NCBI GenBank assembly: GCA_029379385.1
Contig: CM055606.1
Coordinates: forward strand, 19,493,142-19,557,141
DNA: 64,000 nucleotides
Origin: Quillaja saponaria
Taxonomy: Eukaryota > Streptophyta > Magnoliopsida > Fabales > Quillajaceae
Direction: 5' to 3'
This document shows, piece after piece, positions 22,865 through 36,136 of this stretch (position 1 is the stretch's first letter; the number at the start of each line of letters is the position of its first letter). Under the pieces are notes generated by a model that was given only the letters and a program-made list of their open reading frames with translations, searched no databases and was not told the origin of the DNA. Both the position numbers and the translations under genes were made by a program.

Positions 22865-23767
22865 TTAGAGTAATAGACCATGCCCCATTATCATGACCAA
22901 GACAAGCCCAAATAAAATGTTTCTGAAACTGGAAAACCTCCATGCGTTGTTTTCGTCAGTCTTGATGTGCTCAGCCACGTTGAAATTCCCTGTTCAAATA
23001 CACAAACCCAATACTAATTACAAACACTTTTCGAATTTCAATACGAATTCGAAGTAATCAAAGATTAAGCTAGCTACCTCTCTCAGGGCCATAACCACAT
23101 GCAGCTTGGATTGTTTCTCTAACATCCTGTATGGTGGCCTTGTTGTAAAATAAAAAGTGAGAGAAAATGTTATCAATGCAACCAAGGACCAAGTTTGTCT
23201 CTGTCAAACATGGCCCTTCACAGTAATCATCAGCTTTCTCAGGAGGCACATCCATATTTCCAGTCTCTTTCAATCTGTGTGATTCTTCACAGCTGCTATA
23301 AATCTGAGGTTTTCTTTCATTAAACCCCAACATTTGTAAGAAACTTTAATTTTTGTCACTAGAAAATAGTCAAATACAGTATAGAAATCACTCACATATT
23401 TGTCATGGAAACACAGCAAGGCCTTGGCTACAACTTGAGCAGGGTCATCCCATGTCCCAGTTGCAGTTGCACCTGTTGCACCAGCAGCACCAGATGCACC
23501 AGCTGCACCTGTCACATCTTTCTGAGGTACATATTCTTCTTCAGCACCTGTTACACCTGTCTGAGGTACATCTTCTTCAGCCTTCCCTGTTGAGGGATCA
23601 GTGCAAATGAAAATGATAACCCAGAGAAAAAAAAGCTATTAACTAGAAATCAAAGACTAAAAATATTTTCAGTAATGTATACCGATGTAGTTCCAGAATA
23701 AAGAGAGGTAAAGCAGAGTTAGAGCTAAAATCCAGAGTTTATTAGTAGTGATGATTTGCAATGCCAT
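22865..23767 (-). CDS. Small secreted/membrane cysteine-containing protein (DUF7731-like)
   Basis: Four exons: 23767-23683, 23586-23396, 23303-23078, 22989-22865, giving 208 residues with consistent phases. An N-terminal hydrophobic segment (LWILALTLLYLSLFW) acts as signal or anchor. It is followed by an acidic stretch, a Gly/Ala/Thr-rich low-complexity spacer and a conserved domain: AQVVAKALLCFHDKYIYSSC, then CEGPCLTETNLVLGCIDNI, FLFYNKATIQDVRETI, CGYGPERGNFNVAEHI, and a hydrophobic C-terminus (ILFGLVLVMIMGHGLLL). This matches a plant-specific family of unknown function that I recall as DUF7731. The C-terminal hydrophobic tail could be a membrane span or a GPI signal. The spacer contains two imperfect VPQxxVTGA repeats and several GA(A/S/T)GA repeats. 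Confidence 0.85.
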
Positions 23768-26426
23768 TGTGCCTTATGCTAGCTTCAAAAGGAACATAAT
23801 GGAACTCATTATATACCAATATTTCAATGTTACGTCCATTTTTATAGCAGTGAAGTGGTTAGGTGCAAAATACCATACCAACATAACCTACCATGCCATA
23901 TTTTCTTAATCAACTTAACAAGTGAACGATTTTTTTTATTTTTTATTTTTGCAAGAAAGAATTGGGCATATAGGTTGTTTCGTACCCAATTCATACATCA
24001 TTCGTCTCTACCAACCAAGTGTCGAAAACATTGAAGTTTAGTACCCAAAAAAACACCACTTAAATTTTGATTAATATAACACTTAGCTGAAGGGTGTGAA
24101 ATTTACAATTAAATATTACTTAACATAGGTAATATTTAATATTTAAGAGAAAAAGGATGTACTTTGGTGGATAGCATATATATATGTTACATGGTAATTA
24201 AAGAAAGTTTGGTGAATTTAATTGGAAAAGAGAAACAAGTGGAAGCTGCGTTTTGCTTTCTTTTGTGGGTAAAAAATAACTACTGAAAATGGAGAAGGAA
24301 GACTAATTCAGGGGAAGAGCAGTTGGAGTGCAAGTTACCAACTTTAAGACTCCCTTCTTTGAGAGTTATCAAATCAAACCTAATTAAAAAGAGGTTACAT
24401 ACTTGCATTTGCTTCAAACTTGCAATACAAGCTAGGGTGATGATTTCATTAATCTTATACGCATAACTATAATTTAAAGACTCGTTTGATACATCTGTAA
24501 AAAATAATGTTAATAAATGTGATAATATAATTGTATAAGTATTATTAATCGATTTTATATTATGTATAATATAATTAATTAATTAACTGTATATTGTTTA
24601 ATCTTATATGCTACATCAAATTAAATGAGTCCTTAAGCGTGTAAAAAATATTTATTTGTTATACATATTTTACAATAGGCACATTCTCGTTTTATATGCA
24701 ATATCAAATTAACTTCACTAAATTTTTATCATTCATATGTAATTATAATTACTAGCTTCTTCTTTTTTTCAGTAAATCTCAATTACTAGTTAATAGTTTC
24801 TTAGATCTAAAAAAATTTCAGCCATTATATATATTTTACTTAATTTTGTCAAATAAAAAGTTCCTATGTGGGGATTTTGAAAATCTCTTATATATAATTA
24901 ATTGGACGATGTAAATGTAAATACAATACCTATGTGGCACAAGCGTTCTATATGAATCTTGTTTATATTCATACATTTTTTAATCAGAATTGACTTACAT
25001 ATTAAAAAATTAAAATTAATATAAAATATTCCTCTATGTTAAAATGTAATTAAATAAATAAGTAAATATAATTAAAAATTAAATTCATAATACAAATGGC
25101 TTATCTACTATTTTGGTCATTCAAGATTATATCAATTTTCAGTTCAGTCCTTCCAAGAATTTTTTTCAATCAATTTTATCCTCTAAGATTCAAAATTTAT
25201 TAATCAAGTTCCATTTTTCCGTTACATGTTATAAATTAACCACACTTGATATAAAGATAATAACGTATCTAAATTAGTTTTATATTTTGTAAATTTTTTT
25301 GGTTGTTTTATCATTAAATTATGTAGAATTATTTTATTTATGCATACAATGAGAATAAGAGAATATAACTTGATTGAAAAATTTTGAATCTTAGATGATG
25401 AATTAATCAAAAATGTTTTTGGAGTACTAAATTAAAAACTGACGGCAACGACTAAAACAATAGTTAATTCAAATAAAAAAAATTTAAAATTTTAAAATAA
25501 AAGAATAATTAAAATAATATTATTGTAATAATAAAAATTATGCCTTAATATTTCTTTTAATTCATAATTTTAAAAAAAAAATTAATTCATGAAATTAAGA
25601 ATAAAGCAAAAGAAATTAATAGTAAAATAGAATTATGATCAAATTAGTATTAAAATGGGAATGTTTCAAATTTATTACGATATGTCTAATGAAGGTGCTT
25701 ATAAATAAGTGTAAGTCACTAATTTTAGAAAGTTTTAATTTCAAAAACCTATATTTATATTATTCCTTAACAGTTTTCGTAAGGATACTCATTTTTTAAG
25801 TAATTTAACATAACAATTTTATAAATATTATCCTAAAAACACTGCTTAAGATTAATTGAAAATGATAACATTTATTATAATAATTAATTATGATTTAAAA
25901 ATATTTAATTAAAAAAATTACTATTAAAATAAATTAAATATTATATTTATTCTAATTTAATAAATATCTTTAGAACATCCATTAAAAAAATTATTTAACA
26001 AATATATATATGGTTCTGCTTGAAGGCGTCTAACTTTGTCTCTTTAAAATCAAATCCTTGCTTATTAGAATATAATCATTGAGGATATGTAAATATTATT
26101 ACCAAAGGAGTGGATCAGGTTTGAGGATAATACCTAATTCATTTGTGTGGACACTATCCATATTACTTGTTTGGACACTATCCTTATAATTAATTAAATT
26201 ACTGTTTACTTTACTAAAAACATATTTGTAGTAAGTTGATTCGACAACACCTGCCTATTAAAAAACATTTAGCATATTTATATTAAGTTGATTTGGCAAG
26301 ACATTATTAAAAAATATATACGATTAAAAAATGTGTATAAGTTTTTCGAGTTCATGTTGCATCACAATTTTCTCTCTTAAATAAACATCAGAGTTTAGAG
26401 AATTTGGTCTATTCAAGATCCAATCC
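23768..26426. other. AT-rich intergenic region with an inverted-repeat element
   Basis: About 2.7 kb of AT-rich DNA between divergent genes, with no gene seen. Its only clear structure is the foldback element at 25095-25475, listed separately. The right end contains the 5' flank of the PRISE-family copy. Confidence 0.5.
25095..25475. repeat. MITE-like foldback element
   Basis: The left arm from about 25108 (CTATTTTGGTCATTCAAG) to TCTAAGATTCAAAATTTA near 25200 is an imperfect inverted copy of 25375-25472, whose complement reads CTATTGTTTTAGTCGTTGCC and ends TCTAAGATTCAAAATTTT. Arms are about 100 bp with a 170-bp AT-rich centre. Ends and target duplication are not resolved. No coding capacity. 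Confidence 0.6.
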
Positions 26427-27553
26427 ATGGAGCTTCAAACTTCTCCCAACTTTGTGGCTCTGATAGTTGGGATCACAGGCATGGCCGGATTAAGCATAGC
26501 CGAAGCCTTGAAGAGACCCGATTCTCTTGCCGGTCCATGGAAAGTATACGGTGCAGCACGTCGACCCAAGCCCAGCTGGTTCCCTTCCTCCATCGTTGAT
26601 CATTACCTCACTTTCAATGCTAAGGATTTGAATGACACGAGCCACAAGCTCCTCCCAGTGGCCGGAGAAATCACCCATATCTTCTGGGTCCGCTATTCAA
26701 GTATCCGAAACCGAATCGGATAAAAGTGTCACCAACTCACTCATGTTATCCAACGTACTCAACCTTGTTAGGGATAACTCTCCCCGACTCACCCACATAA
26801 CCTTGCAAACGGGTACCCAATATTACATGGGCCCAATCCATCACACGCCTAGCAATACCAAACTAGCTCCTCATGACCCTCCTTTTCACGAAGATCTGCC
26901 CCGACTTCCTTACCCGAACTTTTACTACCCACTGGAGGACCAAGTTGCCAATTTTGGAGGATCTGTCACCTACTCAATTCACCGTTCCTCCATTATAATA
27001 GGCGCGTCATCAAGGAGTGTATATAACGCGCTGCTAACATTAGCAGTTTATGCTATAATTTGCCAGGCACCAAGGGTTGCGGTTTAGGTACCCGGGTACC
27101 CGGTTTACATGGGAGCATTTTTGTGACATGACAGACGCACGTGTGTTGGCGGATCAACATGTGTGGGCTGCCGTTACGGCTAAGGCAAAGAATGAAGCTT
27201 TTAATTGCACCAATGGCGAAGTTTTTATGTGGAAAAACATATGGAAGTTACTATGTGGTTTGTTTGATGTTGAATATGAACCGTTTGATGAAAGTCAAAA
27301 GTTTGATTTTGTTGGCGTGATGAAAGGGAAGGGTGAAGTTTGGGATGAGATTGTAGAGAAATATGGGCTCCACAAGACAAAGTTGGAAGAGATTACTTGT
27401 TTTGCTGCAGTAAAAACAGTGTTAGATTTTGACTTTCAACATGTGAGTAGTATGACTAAGAGTAGGGAATATGGGTTTTTTGGGTATGCTAATACATTTA
27501 AGAGTATTAGGATGTGGGTGGAAAAATTAAGAGATATGAAGATTATACCCTAG
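26427..27553 (+). pseudogene. PRISE-family reductase (progesterone 5-beta-reductase/iridoid synthase-like), two frameshifts
   Basis: An intronless reading frame of about 375 codons matches short-chain PRISE enzymes, which reduce enones with NADPH. The Rossmann motif GITGMAG is near residue 15, followed by KVYGAARRPKPSWFPSSIVD, LPYPNFYYPLED with the conserved Tyr, SIHRSSIIIGASSRSVYNAL, RYPGTRFTWEHFCDMTDARV and a C-terminus SIRMWVEKLRDMKIIP. Single extra bases shift the frame near 26690 (after THIFWV) and near 27066 (after YAIICQ); each later segment reads on in the next frame. In the motif normally TG(R/T)KHY the catalytic Lys is Gln (LQTGTQYYMGP). Decay and sequencing error are both possible for the shifts, but the Lys loss is independent evidence for relaxed constraint or altered chemistry. 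Confidence 0.8.
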
Positions 27554-27884
27554 AAAATAATTGTTGGTCGAGCTCAAGAATTATATGCCTTGTTTATTAT
27601 GTTCATTTTACTATTAATGCCGATATGTATTAATAAAATGATGTTAATACATTTTTAAATAAATTTAGAAATTTTGATATCAAAAAATAAATTAACATCT
27701 TCAACTCCATGCATTGCAATTTTTCATGTAAAGCATTCGGGATAATTTGTAATATTCATAATTACTTTTACATGAAAAATAGAGCTCACGTCTAGAAAAT
27801 AACAAAAGCTCACCATCCAAAATAAGCAATTTATTTGAATTTCTGAACTACTTAACCCCCTGCAAAATAACTCACCATCAATGG

Positions 27885-29017
27885 CTAGTTATCACTGCCA
27901 GAAGTACAAGTTGGCCTTCTCAGTGGAGGTTGCTGGTGTGGTGTTCTCTGTAATTAAATTGTGAAATGTAATATTAATTAGGAATTTTCGTCTTACTAAT
28001 TTCTATGAAATTTGAATTTAAAATGTTTGAATAAAAAATTAATATACTAGTGTTTCATACCTGTAATTTCGGTTGTAGATTCTCTACAGCTGCAGTTGTT
28101 TTTTGATCACCTCTACCTTGCTGATAATTTAAATATAACACATAATTATGTATTAAATAATATGAATTTTTCTAAATTATTTTATTTTCAATGGCAATAA
28201 TAAATTTTGTTGATAGCTAGCTAGAGAAAATAATTAATTACCTTGGATAATGCCCAGTCTGCTGAATCAAAAAATGCACGTTCATGATCCTGCTTCCACA
28301 CAAACCAAAAGAGAGAAGAAATTGAAGTGTATAATAAATAATTAATAATGAAGAAAAAATTATCAATAACTAATTTGGAATCATTATTTTTAGTGATCAC
28401 TAATATAATTATTTATTTGGATTTACATTTACCTTTGAAATCAAAGGCTTCTTCTTCGGCATAAGTCCTCCATATTTCTTCCCTCCAGATGTTGCCTGAT
28501 GACATTATTAATATACAAAAAGAAAGAAACTATACAATATTAATTAATCATTTTCAACAAATTATTATTGTATTATTTTTAATATAAGACTCGATTAGCA
28601 AGATCAAGTTCTAAAATTTTACATAATTTACAAGAGAGATTATCCGATATTTATCTCTTACGATTTAAAATTGACTTTGAGGATTGAAATAAGAATATGG
28701 ATTCTCTGTAAATTTATTATAAAAATAACTTAAAAACTAACTACATCTCTTAGAAATATTCATGATCGGAAAATATACTATATTCAAAAATTATTTGTAT
28801 ATATTTCGTCTGAGATTTACTGAACTAATAAGTTATTTCTTTAGATAAAAACAATGAAATCAATAAATCATAAAGTAAAATAGTCATCTCTTATAAATGT
28901 TAATTTTCAAGAGAAAAGAAAAAGAAGATAGAAACTACAAAAGATAAAGGGTTATGGTATAGGTACCTCAACGTTCTTTGAAGCAAAATAATCTTCACCC
29001 TTTGTGCAATCAGCCAT
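27885..29017 (-). CDS. Endosulfine/ARPP-19-like phosphatase inhibitor
   Basis: Five small exons missed by simple ORF calling: 29017-28967, 28495-28433, 28289-28242, 28120-28061, 27947-27885. Each is a multiple of three, giving 94 residues. The conserved core is KKYGGLMPKKKPLISKDHER followed by FFDSADWAL (residues 45-53); Ser47 lies where animal and yeast endosulfines carry the Greatwall/Rim15 phosphosite in FDSGDY. The family, once phosphorylated, inhibits PP2A-B55. The plant role is inferred from the family. The C-terminus LQPKLQRTPHQQPPLRRPT is also typical of plant members. A 5' UTR intron is likely, from a donor near 29215 (CACAAG|GTAATG) to an acceptor just 5' of the ATG. Intact. Confidence 0.88.
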
Positions 29018-29219
29018 GCCTACCTGCTAAAAACCAAGCCATTAATTATATCTATGTCATAAAAAATACAAAGAAACCAATCTGTGCTGCCCTGGAAATA
29101 AAATTGAAGAAAAATAAACCTAAAATTGAGTATATGAGCAAGATTTTAGAGAGAGAATTAAAGAGAGAGAATCAAAGGAAGAGAAAAAAGGGGAGTACTC
29201 TCCACATTACCTTGTGAGA

Positions 29220-30048
29220 TGAGAAAGGTAGATATGCCAAGAGCGATAAAGTTGGGAAGCAGTAGAAAGAGGAAGAGGAGGAGGCTAGGGTTGAGTGAGA
29301 AGTATAGAAAATATTGCATTTATAAGAAAATTTGATAAGTTTATAGACTATTATGGTATTAACTATCTATGGTATGTAATGAAAATTTGGATACCAAATC
29401 AAATCTCAAACTCTTTCCATATAATAAGAGGTGAATGGAAATAAATTATTATGGTTAACTTTTTTAATTTAATCACGCTACATACTTATGCGATAAAATA
29501 ACATAAATTAATTTGATTATTCGGTGTCAAAGTCGATTTAGTTTTTTTAAACAGGTTAAGCTCTTACATTATTAAAATTTAGGTTTATTTTTTGGAATCT
29601 AAAAGTAGCTAGATCTCGGAATTCACTCCATATAAATTTACATTAGCGATATAATATTAATTTCACCTTTATGAATGTAAATAGATACTTATACATGCCT
29701 ACTTAATTGTATTAATTATATCTTTATCCCTTATATTAATCACAATTATGAAAAATTATGTGGACGATTTCTTTAGTTAGGAAAGAAAATATATCCATTT
29801 AAAGTCACATGTTTTTCAGAATGATTTCAACGAATTGCTTTGATTACATGAATTAGACCCTTACATATAAAAACTATGCAAAATATATCACCTCTGTCTT
29901 CCTCATTTTGTACACTTGCAGGGTCATACAACTTATATAATTAATTTCTAATTTTCTTTCTTCTTCTTTGGGTACGTAATTGAGCAAATTCAGGAGCAAA
30001 TACAATGTATTGCAGCACTTAGCTACACAATTACTAGTATACTATTTC
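29220..30048. other. Intergenic between endosulfine and beta-xylosidase genes
   Basis: Contains the 5' leader and flank of the endosulfine gene (pyrimidine-rich on the minus strand, 29220-29320) and the 3' flank of the beta-xylosidase gene. AT-rich, with no other feature seen. Confidence 0.4.
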
Positions 30049-33000
30049 TCAGTTATTATGGAGACTGAATTCGTCAAGAGCTACAAAAATCGAATGCTTA
30101 AGATCTCCAATATGAAGTTCATGTTCACCCATTGGAATTCTTCGAATCCCAAATTGATCCACAATGCTAAGGTGTTTGCAAACATGAATATCAACTCTGA
30201 CCCTTTGCTTTGAACCTGCTAGTACATGAACTTTCTCAAACCCAACTAATTGCTTTGTTGCAAACCATTTTCCAGCAGGTGGGGTTGAGAAAATGAGAAG
30301 GGTGTGAGTCCCATCCATAGTGCCTTCATTTTTAACATCAACTTGCAGTTCAATTGTAAGGGCATCACATTTGGTGTGACTAACTCTGATTCCTTTGGTT
30401 AATAATGTTGAGTTTGTCAAGGCTGTGACCCTTGCAAGAGGCACTGAAACCGTATTTGGGGCTTTGGCTAATTTGTGTCTGTAAGTGGTGTAGCTCAATC
30501 CATGTCCAAAGGGATACACTACTGGCCCTTTGTAAAATCTGTAGGTTCTACCTGGGTACCCTCTTGCTGGGTTAGCTCTCATGTCCATGTTTGTCATTGG
30601 CACCTTGGTTACAAAATGTTGTGGATACCATGTGTTGGGCAGCTTTCCTCCTGAAAGAAGAAAAACCCGAAAATTAGCCATTCTTATCACTAGCTTTTAT
30701 TGATTATAAGTTCTGGAATTTACTAACTTTAATGTACCTGGATTAGTTGTTCCAAACAGAACATCAGCAATGGCAGCTCCTCCAGCTTGGCCAGGATAAC
30801 CAACCCACAAAATGGCACCAATTCGTGGATTGTTTTTGGCGAACGACACATCAACAGGTCCTCCACACATGAGGACCAACACAACAGGACCTCTGGAGGC
30901 CAATGCCACCCTAGACACAAGCTCTTGTTGGTGTCCTGGTAATAGCAAACTTACCCTGTCTCTAAATTCTGCTTCTATGGATTGATCAAGTCCCATTACT
31001 AAGACGGTAGCATCAGCATGTCTGGCTGCAACCTCTGCCTTCCCAAATAGCTCGTTCCCATTGCAAGCAACGTCTCTGCAACCTACTTGGTGAACTGTCC
31101 TAGCAAATCTCCTAATTCCTTGTAGAGGTGTAGTGTAACCACATGCCACACCTGCACAAAATTGAAAATTTAATAGTTAGGCTACCATTGTAATAGCCAA
31201 AAAAATTGGTCATTTGGTTATGCACATTTGAGTTACCGGCATAGTTTCCTATCATTGTAAAGGTGACATCTGAATTGGGTCCGATAACAGCCACGGTATG
31301 GTGATGCGCGGTGGACAATGGCAGAGACCGGCCACGATTTTGAAGCAGAACAATACCCTGTCGAGCAGCTTGGAGAGCTAGTTCTTGATGTGAAGGAGTG
31401 CAAACATTTCCTGGACCTAAGTTCCCATATGGTTGATTAGATGGCTCGCCATCAAACATGCCTAATCTCATCTGAACCGTTATCGTATTTGCTAAGGCAT
31501 TGTCAATGTCTGCCATAGATAGTAGTCCATTCCTTAATGCCCCTTCAGTGTGGAGAGCCAAAAAAGGACCACAATCTAAATCCAACCCAGCTTTTATAGT
31601 GTCTGCAGCTGCTTCCTCAGGTGTTCTTGCGTAATGTTGGTCATCATATAGAACCCCAACCGAATCACAATCCGAGACAATGTACCTGTATTATCATCAG
31701 GACAATATCACCACCAAATATTGTTATTAGCAAGTAAGAAAAGATCGGTTAGAAGATCGAAAGCTAGTAGATGGTAGACAAACTCACTCACCCATTGAGC
31801 CTCCATTGTCCACGAATAGTGTTTCTAAGAATATCAGGATCAGCACAAGTAGGCTTTCCATTGACCTGATTGTAGGAGCACATTACACTGGCAACTTTCC
31901 CTTCCACAACACAAGATTTGAATGGAACATTGTATGTGTCCTCCAAATCTTGCTTGCTTACCCTGGCGTTGAAATGGAGCCGATCCACTCCGTTCCAATT
32001 GTCAAGATCATAGGCAGTGAAATGCTTGCAACAAGCAGCAACCTTTAAACGATTACCAGCTCCATTACCTTGGAGTCCTTGGACATAGCTGGCGGCATAT
32101 TTTCCGGCCAAAACCGGGTCTTCACCAGGAGTCTCTTGGCCTCGTCCCCAACGCGGGTCACGGAATATGTTCACATTTGGACTCCAATATGTCAAACCAG
32201 CCATTCCTCCATTGTACATGGCTCTTGCTTCATCGGACACTACCTGTTACCTCCAAAAAAAAAAAAAAAGTTATTTTCATTACTATGGTTAATCAAATTC
32301 CAAAGGGAACTCTTACAAACACTTTTAGTTATTATTATCAAGTTTTGAAAATTTTAGTACAAACATTTTTCGGATCCTCCTCCTCCTGTTCTTTTTAAGA
32401 ACACGAGTGTCCTTTTTCAGGGAGAGATAGACACAGTTTAGGGGCAAAATCGTCTTTTGACATGATACACCTTTTTGGAGTAGGTATAAAAATACAATTC
32501 TATAATTGAAAATGTGTCAATCTCTCTTTGAAAAGCACTTCTCTAATTCTTGGAAAAAAGAGAGATCCAAAATCCTGATTTTTCATATGAATTATAATTG
32601 AATGGCCGTAATAAATGTGTCCACTCAATCGCTTGCAAGTTGGTTAATTGGGTTAACAACAACGTGTACTAAATGGACTAAGATCATTTTCATCTGAATT
32701 TTACAAGTAATAAACTCTTAAGTATTAGCTAGATATAACATATATAAATTAACCAATAACCACTTGGAAATTGAAATAATAACAACAAACTTTTTATTTG
32801 ATATGTGTTGATTGGTTTGAAGGGTTAAAATCGCTACATATAATCAATAAATGTAGGTTTTTCAATTAGTTGACACTCGTTAATGTATTTTTTAAATAAT
32901 AATTTATTAATTATATATTTTTAAATTTATTATCAATTATTACAATAAATATATTTACCTATATCATGTTAACAAGTTTAACAAAAAAGATTTAATATTA

Positions 33001-33560
33001 ATTTCTTGCAAAAAAAAAATAAAATTAAATTTTAAAAGAAATTGATGAACCAAGAATTAAAATAAGTTATCCAAACAAAATTGAAGTTAAGATTATAACA
33101 AACTAGAAAAACGAGATAGTGTGCACTAAAAATTCCTCACCCGTCCGATTTGCTGCCATAAAGACTGATTAAAAGAAGCGGCGGTGGTGATGACCTGAGG
33201 AAAGCTAGTGGCCCTAGGAAAGGCCCCACCAAACCTAGTCCCCGGTCCCACGTTGGACACACCATGAAGAGCCTCAGACCACCATTCATATCTCTGGATA
33301 CCAAGTCGTGGTACATCAATAGCATTGTTGACTAGCAACCTTATCTTCTCCCGCAATGTCAGCCGTCCGATCAAATCCCTTACCCTTACATGAATCGGTA
33401 CATGCACTCTGCAAAACTTCAAGCTCCTTGTCAACCCGTTTCTCGGGTCACATGCAAATGGAGCTCGAGCTTGAACAGAGAGAAGACTAAAACTGCAGGC
33501 TAATACAAGTAGTAGAACAAAGCAATAAAGGGTTTTATAGTTAGTGTTAATGGAAGCCAT
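30049..33560 (-). CDS. Cell-wall beta-D-xylosidase / alpha-L-arabinofuranosidase, GH3 family (BXL1-like)
   Basis: Five exons: 33560-33141, 32243-31792, 31685-31237, 31151-30738, 30650-30049, giving 778 residues with clean phases (Arabidopsis BXL1 is about 774). A signal peptide ([19 protein letters not shown]) follows MASINTN; this ATG was chosen over one 63 bp upstream because the signal peptide then starts in the usual place. The GH3 N-domain has [17 protein letters not shown] and [15 protein letters not shown]; the nucleophile Asp296 lies in YIVSDCDS. The C-domain follows with [17 protein letters not shown] and a fibronectin III-like end. Such enzymes remove xylose or arabinose from xylan and pectin side chains in the apoplast. 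Intact. The 0.9-kb intron 1 shows nothing notable. Confidence 0.94.
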
Positions 33561-36136
33561 TGATGGTAGTAGTGAGGTCTCTGAGTTTGAAATGAGAATG
33601 AAAATGATGAGGGAGAGGTGCATGTATTTATAGAGAGAGGAAGTTAGTTGTGTCTGTTAAAGGTTTTGGTTATTTGGGTAACAATGGCGGATATATATGC
33701 TTGCTTTCATTATTGGATTTCCACGTAGATGAAGTTATTATAAAGATGGAGAAACCAAACCAACAGAATCTGAAAGAGAAAGGGAGAGAGAGAGAAAGCA
33801 AGAGAAGGGATACGTGAATATTATCTGCCTACTTTAAGTAATGAATTATTTCAAAAGAAAAAAATAGCTAATTGTATTTTTATTTTATAAGTGATAAGTG
33901 AAGTTTAAATGAAAAGTGTGAGGTGATGCTAAAGTAACTGGGTTTTATTTTTTATGTAACAAAATGATTTATATATGTGGACAAGAAGGTGATTTGTTAT
34001 TTTCAGATCAATTAATGTAAATAACCGCAAAATAATATAGATGTTGAAAAATATATATAAAAAATACGACTTCAGATCAAATCAGGCAATATGTTGAGTA
34101 TAATCATAGTTGACATATTTAGTTTCGAATTATTTTCGGATTTAGTCTGATCTTGATATGTTCCGATCTATTATTATGTAACAATAATTGATTGGCTATA
34201 TATGCATGTAATTAAATTAATATGTTTTGAGGACAATGTTTTAGAGCATACGTAATGGTTTGGTCTCTTAGTTGTAAAGTATATATGTGCCTTACAAATA
34301 ATTTAGTAGATTTTGGGAAGCCTATATTTGTAACTATGGAGAAGGTGGGGTGGCCTTCTAATTTAGTATTATTTCACCAATCACCTAATGTTTCACTTTT
34401 GAGGATGGGTATTATACATTTTCAGCATCAACATATTGATCAGAAACTGGCATTATATATATATATAGCTAAAAGTTCATCTTAGCTTTCACATGCTAAA
34501 TGTTCCTCACCACGCACATCCTCCCAAAACCAAAATAACTAGAAAATAGGAGAGAGACCCTTCTGTAAAAATGAACACATAACAAATCCTATATTGTAGT
34601 AGCATAACATATATTATGCAAAAGACCATAATTTCTTGGTGTGAAATGTGGACTATGCTTGGTATAATATTGGTCTGAGTAATGGCATATCGCCACGTGT
34701 CCATGACCCATCCAATTGGCTGCCCTGCTTCAACACCCTATGTAAGCCAAGATATCTTAATTGACAAAGAATTTATCCTCAATAAATATTGATCACGAGG
34801 TTTAATTTTACCATGGATAAGTTTTCACACCTTGTCTGAACTCCATTTGTGTATTCTATTAACTTTCCACTCATGAATTCCGAATATTCAAACTTCAAAA
34901 CTTAAAATTTCTTCTTTAATTTGGATCAAAACTTGACCCACCTCACCTCACCCGTCCTGATCCCAATCCCTTTAGAATTAATATTTCATTAATTGTTTAC
35001 ATAAAAAAAAAAAAAAAATACACTGGTAATAAATATAACAGACTAGTTCACCTTTTCTTGAACTAATATCTTTGTGGAACCTAATTATTGTTTCAACTTT
35101 GAACAAAATTATGAAGAAGCAAAGTGGATTTAGATGTCAGAATACAATGTCTTCTGGGCAAGCGATTCCCATTTGAAAAATAAAAAGAAAAAACAGCTAA
35201 AAGGTGGTTCGATATTTGCTTGTGGACATTGCCAACTGATAGCCAATCCATTTTGATTATAACGTGACTTTGTTTCATGCATGAATATTTGGCTGCCTCT
35301 GCAAGTAGACAGGAGTCTGTCAGCCTGACAATATATTTGCAACGGAAGGGGGAGAGAGACAGAGAAAAAGGATTTGGTTAGTGAGGTGGCCCGAACAGGA
35401 CCTTAACAAACCTATCTGGAACGTTAATAATGGGCCCACTGGTGTATGGATACAGATTATTATTTGACAAAATTTAGATGAGAATGGAATAATAAATCAA
35501 TGAAATAAAATCATGGTTAGATGGCTACAAGATTGAGTGAGCTGCTCTAATGGTATGGTCGCGTGTGGCTGAGTGCTGATTGGATTTCACATTCTTATCC
35601 TTAAACAACAATGACGTTAGAGAATAATAGATAGTTCTGCCAGCTAACATTTTGGAGGTCCTCCACCTTAATTGATCCGAGTTCATTCTAATCTGGATAA
35701 GAGACGGGGTAGAGTTGTAAATGAATAGAGTCTTTCGTGAACTAAGGATCTACATCATTACTCAAATCACTATTAGATAATTAGTATAATCTTTTTCTTT
35801 TTTTTCTTTAGAAACAGAAGATATAGATATTTCAGCTTCAAGGAACAACCTTTGCAAAAGCTCATACAGTCATGATATCAGTTTCTATCTATTTGTAAAT
35901 GAAAAACGAGTCACAAATGAATTTTCCATGTTCCAATTGCTTCCAAGCCAAGTAATACAATTTTGGGGGCAAACTTAAGCAACAAATACAAATAGCTAAC
36001 TGAGAAGAAGTGTTGGGGTAAACTTGACCCTGATAATGACATTTAATTCAGGTAGCAAAAGAAAAGCCCGGTGGTTTAACAGAAAAGAAAGTACAAGACG
36101 TGTGAAACAGAGCAGCCATAACTATGAAACCCCTTT
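33561..36136. other. Intergenic: beta-xylosidase promoter side and AAE7 3' flank
   Basis: About 2.6 kb without a gene. A GA-rich run (33770-33810) lies 5' of the xylosidase gene. Short open stretches here lack conserved motifs. AT-rich elsewhere. Confidence 0.4.

Noticed and set aside
34255..34485. 76-codon plus-strand frame in the xylosidase-AAE7 gap
   Set aside because: No recognisable motif, AT-rich context, no flanking exons.
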